This document shows, one piece after another, positions 59,541-64,000 of a DNA stretch of 64,000 nucleotides. The stretch is from Euglena gracilis (lineage: Eukaryota > Euglenida > Euglenophyceae > Euglenales): assembly GCA_039621445.1 (NCBI GenBank), contig CP154954.1, positions 67,676,714-67,740,713 of the forward strand, read 5' to 3'. The number at the start of each line of letters is the position of its first letter. Positions within the stretch are counted from its first letter, which is position 1. Position numbers and translations under genes: made by a program. The notes beneath the pieces are model-generated. The model was not told the origin of the DNA and made no database searches. It was given only the letters and a program-made list of their open reading frames with translations.

Positions 59541-62500
59541 TAAACTAGAAACCTTTAATTTTCTTATGTTGATTTTTTATATTTTTGATTAAAGCAAATG
59601 CTGGGGGCCAACCTTAGCGGACCAAGTTTGATACCCCCCCCCAAATAATAGCATGGGTTCGCTACAGCCTATATCCAGCCAGCCAAAAGCCTATGTCCAT
59701 CCAAATAAAAGCGCACCCCCCGCCGCCATCCATTACTCCAAGGGGGCCAAGCGCCGGGGGGATATTTTGTTCCCCCCCCCCTTCACAGGCCATTGCAAAA
59801 AAAATGGGGATTTGAGCCAAATTTGGCTTGAAAGCTGTGGGATCCGATTTCTGTCAATGACAGCTTGCAAAAAACTGAGACGACCTAAGAATCTTTATGC
59901 CAGAAATGCACAGATTAGCGAAAAATTAGTCGGGGGGGGATGCAAAAAAAACCCTCTCCGTGGCACGGGATTGCACATCCCCCCACTGATAACTGGGTGC
60001 AAGGGTTTGTGCCCTTTGAGATGGGCACAGAAGAGCCGACAGAAGGGAGTCCGTCGCAGCTTGATATGACAGATGTGCTGCCTGGCCATACTCTCACGCA
60101 CACAGTCGAGGAAGGGAGAAAACAAAACCTTGCTTGTGGTCCATCCAAATAGTGCAAAGTCTTGCTCTTAGAAATGTTTGAAAGCTTCTCAAAGTTCGTG
60201 GAATGGTTCGTCATTGGCCTTTCATTTTTAAATGAAAAGGCAAAATCCTTCAAAAATATCCCCTGCCCAGCATACAAAAGGCAGGGGAAAGCCATGAGGC
60301 ATTTATAAACTACTGAGCCAGTTAGGATTCAGGCCGTTAAACCTAAATTTTGGCCTGAGATCAGGCCAAGTTAAGCCTAAATGTAAGCTAACTTCAGGCC
60401 GAACCTCCTGACTGGACGTAACCCTAACCCTGGACTTACTGAAGAATAATTGTACCTTAATGAATTTCTAAAAACAACAGAAAACACAAAAAAAATGCTG
60501 ATGAAACCCCCATCAGCATGCCTAAAGGAAATGGACCTCCCCCACAAAACACACAGGGTCATCCTAGGCGGTGGAAACACAGGTGAATTTGGCTTCCGGC
60601 CACAATTTGTTTGGGGCAAGTGGGTCGAATCCCCCCTCCTATGTCACTTACTGGGACCTCCCAGAGGCCCAGTAGTTTAGGTACGCCAGCCATTGTCCCC
60701 TTTCAACAAAATCCCTGCCAGAACAAAAAGAAAAGAGGCGCATGGGGGAAATCCCAAGGAAAGATAAAAATTTGACAAGCAACGTTTTCCTTAGCATTTG
60801 CCCACATTTGAAAACAACATTTTCAAATATAACCTGCAAAAAAATGTGGAATCTACCAAGAAAAAGCCACACCAATCTTGCACGAAAGTTCATTTTCCTG
60901 AGCATTTGGAAACTGCTGCTGTTTTCCCTACAACCTTTCCCACAACCAGGTTGGTTGGTTGGTTTCCCACATTCCCACAACCTGGTTGGTCCCCAAAAAA
61001 ACTCGATTAACTGGAGGAACTGGGGCAAAAAATAATCATTGCTGAAGAGCTTTTTGACTTTCAGAATTGATTTCACGTGAACATTGACATTTGCTTATAA
61101 GATGCGAGGAATTGTTTGTGTGTGTCTTTTTGCTCGTGAACACCATTGCAAAGAATCATTTTTTGCTGTGTAGGAATTCACGTTGCAATCATATCAAGCA
61201 GCAAGAATGCTTCTGGTCAGAACCTTGCACTGTACAAGATTCATTCAGGTTAGTGTTGCCTTACAACAGGTCTTCAATGTGGACACGTCCATCAGCATAT
61301 GGTCCGGTGCATCTCAATATCAGAACCAGCAATGTTCGCATCCCAGCTGTGTGCGTGTGTGAGTGTTGCTTTTCTTCATTGAGAATCAGAGAAAATGGTG
61401 AGGGGCGAACCAATGGCTTTTGAAGGCGATTGTTGGGGTGTTTTCTCAAAAGAAATCTTGGCAAGAATTCTTGATCCAATTACAGCAAAAAAAAACATTG
61501 CTAAATTTCACAGCGATATCTTCCAATAAAACGAAGCACACCACTGTCACTTGGTTTCCTCAAAGAAATCAACAAGTTCTTTTGTCAATATCGGCCAAAT
61601 TCAAATTCTGGTGGGGACGACTGCCCCCACCCCCAAAGAAATGGCTGATTGGTTTTCAAGGCTGGGAAATAAGGTGTCCATCGGCTGTGCAAAAAAAAAA
61701 CGCAATATGGGACTCTCGGCTGTGGCGGCAATCACAAAATTTCATTCGGTTTTCATTTAAAGTACCAAGCATCCCAAATATGGAGTTCTGGAAAATTGCA
61801 CGGGGTGGGGTCCGCCCATGCGGACCAAGGTGGATTAAAGCTGTTTTACTTTTTTGAGCAAAAAAAAGTTTTCCTGCTCTGGGGGGGGGGGTGACTCGTC
61901 ATCCTGTCGTGCGTCCCATGCCTTTTTGCGGCCACAGATTTCAACAAAAGGTGGTTGCTTGGGTCTATCCAGGGCGATGCAGTCCACATTTGAGCAAAAT
62001 GCCCAAATGGTGTGAAGCACCGGACCGCAAAGAAGGTGATGGCTCAGGTCGCACTGCACAGGGAGAAACTCATACAAATACAAAGGAAGCGGACATGTGC
62101 TGATGAGGGAGGATCTACCAGGGCAGAATCCGGCGAGGCTCGGCAGACAATCTGCTCATCGGAAATGAGGGCAGCAAAGAACGCACACGCAGAACAGAAG
62201 GGGCCACGTGAGCATAACATGTAAGGTTCGACTAAAACCCCCAAATATGACCCCCATCAGGTTTTTGAAATAACAGCCGATCCCAGCAGACAAAAGACCC
62301 TCTGAAGGAAAAAAAATCGAAGGAAAATTTGAAATGAATGGGTCTGCATTTGGGCGGCAAAACTAAATCTCCGGGGAGAATTGATGATTTGGGGGGGGGT
62401 CCGCAAATGACGGATCAAAACCCCAATTTCACACTGAAAAACACCAAAAAAACGTCTGTTATCATTTCAGGTTGTTAAGGCCTTCGACAGATGGCCACAG

Positions 62501-64000
62501 AATTCAGCCATGCTGTCCAGGGCTCTTATGCCGGAAATGTAACACCCCCCAATTTTAAACCCCCCTGATGTGAGCACTGTGGCTGTTGTTTGGTGCCTTT
62601 TACACCTTCTTCTGGCCTGGCGCTGTTTTTTATTGCCTCTGGCCCTTTTTGTCTGTGTGCGTGGAGGTGGCTGGGGCCTGGCGGGACTTACCTTGTTTTC
62701 TGCGCCAGCCACCAAGCGCCCCAAGGCACATAAAAACCCCCCAAATAACTTTGCTTGGGGAATGGTCAAATATTTCTGATGCAGGTTTGTTTGCAGGTTT
62801 TTTTCCTCAGTGAGTTTCTTTGCAATGAGGGTGGGCACCAATGAGGGAGGGCGGTCAGACCCCTCGGTTCAGTTCGCAGTCAACCAGACTGGCTGACTTC
62901 CTGGAGGGGTGGGGTGCCGTAGGAGAAAATTGATTCCTTGCCTCCTTGGACCATCTCCCGTCCACCCAGAACAACAAATATGCATTTATGGACATCTGCT
63001 TTTTTGGGATTTCTGATGGTCGTTTTTTTTGAACATTTTGAACATTGAAACAGACTGGGGGCACAGGAGTCGCGGGGGAGGGGTAGCGGGGGGGGGGGGG
63101 GGGAAAGGGAATTGCGGGGTGGAACGTGGTAGTTTTGGCAGGTCATGTGTAACCTCACATGCAACGTCACATATGACCAACTCTTAGAAATTGGGTCACA
63201 ATTTGTCACACATTTTTTGACAATTTTCATTCCCTACGAAGTGCCATTTTTTATTCTAATCGGGATTCGGGAAACCCTCATCTGTGCGGAAAAATTGGCC
63301 ATGACAGTTTTGGAAGTCGGGCCGAACATTGGCCATGGCTTATGGACCTCTGAAGGTCGGGCCGACATGGTCGGCCTGACCTCCACATTACCGCAACACA
63401 CCCTCTTTTTTGAAATTTAGCCCCCCCCCCCAAAGTTGCAAAAGTGGTTTGGGTAAAATTTGTGGTGGGGATTGATCTCAAGCGGACTTCATTTGAGGCC
63501 CCCCAGGGGGGTATGTCCCACCCACCCCCTGGCACGGGACCCCCCTTCAGGCCGTTAAGGCAAATAAAAAAATTTCGGCGCTTTGTGCAGAACCAGAACC
63601 CAGGCCTCGGTTAAAAAGGAGCTTGATGAGGGAGCTTTCTGAGTTAAAAAGAAGCTTGACGCTCCAGCCACTTCTGGAATGCAACCTCAAATTGGCCACG
63701 CTCCTGATTGGGGGGACAAATGTTGTCCGTCGCTGTGACGCCAAGGGGACATCGGAGATTGCGAGAGTAATGGTCAGACAGGTCCGTGGACGGGAACCTC
63801 CTGATCTGAGAGCAGACCTCTCGCATACTTCATCAAAGGTGTCAAGGTGAGTAAGAATGAAATTGTCTCAACCAGCCTGCAGAGAGACGGAAATCATTGA
63901 TCCACCTTGAACAAATTTGATGGACCCCATACGGCCAACTGAACTTAACACTTTTTTCAAAATTGATGATCTCATCCCAAAATTTACCCAAAATTGAAAG
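59541..64000. other. Gene-poor right end
   Basis: AT-rich text with scattered C/G-run palindromes. A plus frame at 63623-63850 ends at a strong TCAAG|GTGAGTAAG donor and contains LLECNLKLATLLIGGTNVV, but only about half its codons end in G or C. A CCTAACCC-like fragment lies at 60419-60431. I see no bounded gene. Confidence 0.4.

Overview
The window looks like nuclear DNA of a unicellular eukaryote, most likely an alga or related protist with a large, repeat-rich genome. Coding sequence comes in short exons (about 50-280 bp) with strongly G/C-ending codons. The exons are separated by introns of roughly 0.2-2 kb. Intergenic and intronic DNA is full of microsatellites, C-run/G-run palindromes and small DNA transposons. 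Several introns appear to start with GC instead of GT, and the sensor kinase is of a type I associate with algae such as dinoflagellates and haptophytes. I cannot name the organism. There are no operons, bacterial promoters, rRNA, tRNA or CRISPR arrays. Most long open frames are chance frames through repeats.

Layout. (1) 0.4-1.1 kb, minus: the 3' end of a gene with a C-terminal BRCT domain. (2) 2.16-3.62 kb: a hAT-like transposon with 8-bp target duplication, carrying a SAM-like open frame. (3) 4.8-6.8 kb, minus: a RING-finger protein start, possibly the 5' end of the BRCT gene. (4) 8.3-20.2 kb, minus: a complete 12-exon major facilitator transporter of the SLC18B1/vesicular amine transporter type, 452 residues, with all 11 intron phases agreeing. 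(5) About 23.9-25.4 kb, minus: one or two exons of unrecognised product. (6) 28.0-41.2 kb, minus: a membrane sensor histidine kinase in about 13 exons, with N-terminal membrane segments, coiled coil, H-box and HATPase. (7) 41.96-46.5 kb, plus: three exons of a response-regulator receiver domain of the kind usually fused C-terminally to such kinases. Its orientation is opposite to the kinase, as if the kinase half had been inverted. (8) 47.3-49.3 kb, minus: four exons of an unrecognised protein. (9) 50-64 kb: no gene I can support; mainly transposons and low-complexity DNA.

Mobile DNA. At least nine small elements have terminal inverted repeats beginning CA and flanking 8-bp direct repeats that are exact or differ at one base, which is the hAT signature. 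Other families have C-run/G-run ends. Many share an internal hairpin of the form GGCGCCTTTGGCGCC. Three of the nine sit in introns of the transporter gene, and a fourth lies about 25 bp upstream of its start codon.

The kinase and receiver would work together in a phosphorelay (membrane signal, His, Asp). The RING and BRCT pieces suggest ubiquitin ligation and phosphopeptide binding, and the transporter an organellar or vesicular antiporter. All exon limits were worked out by eye from codon bias, splice-site phase and remembered family motifs; no alignment was run.
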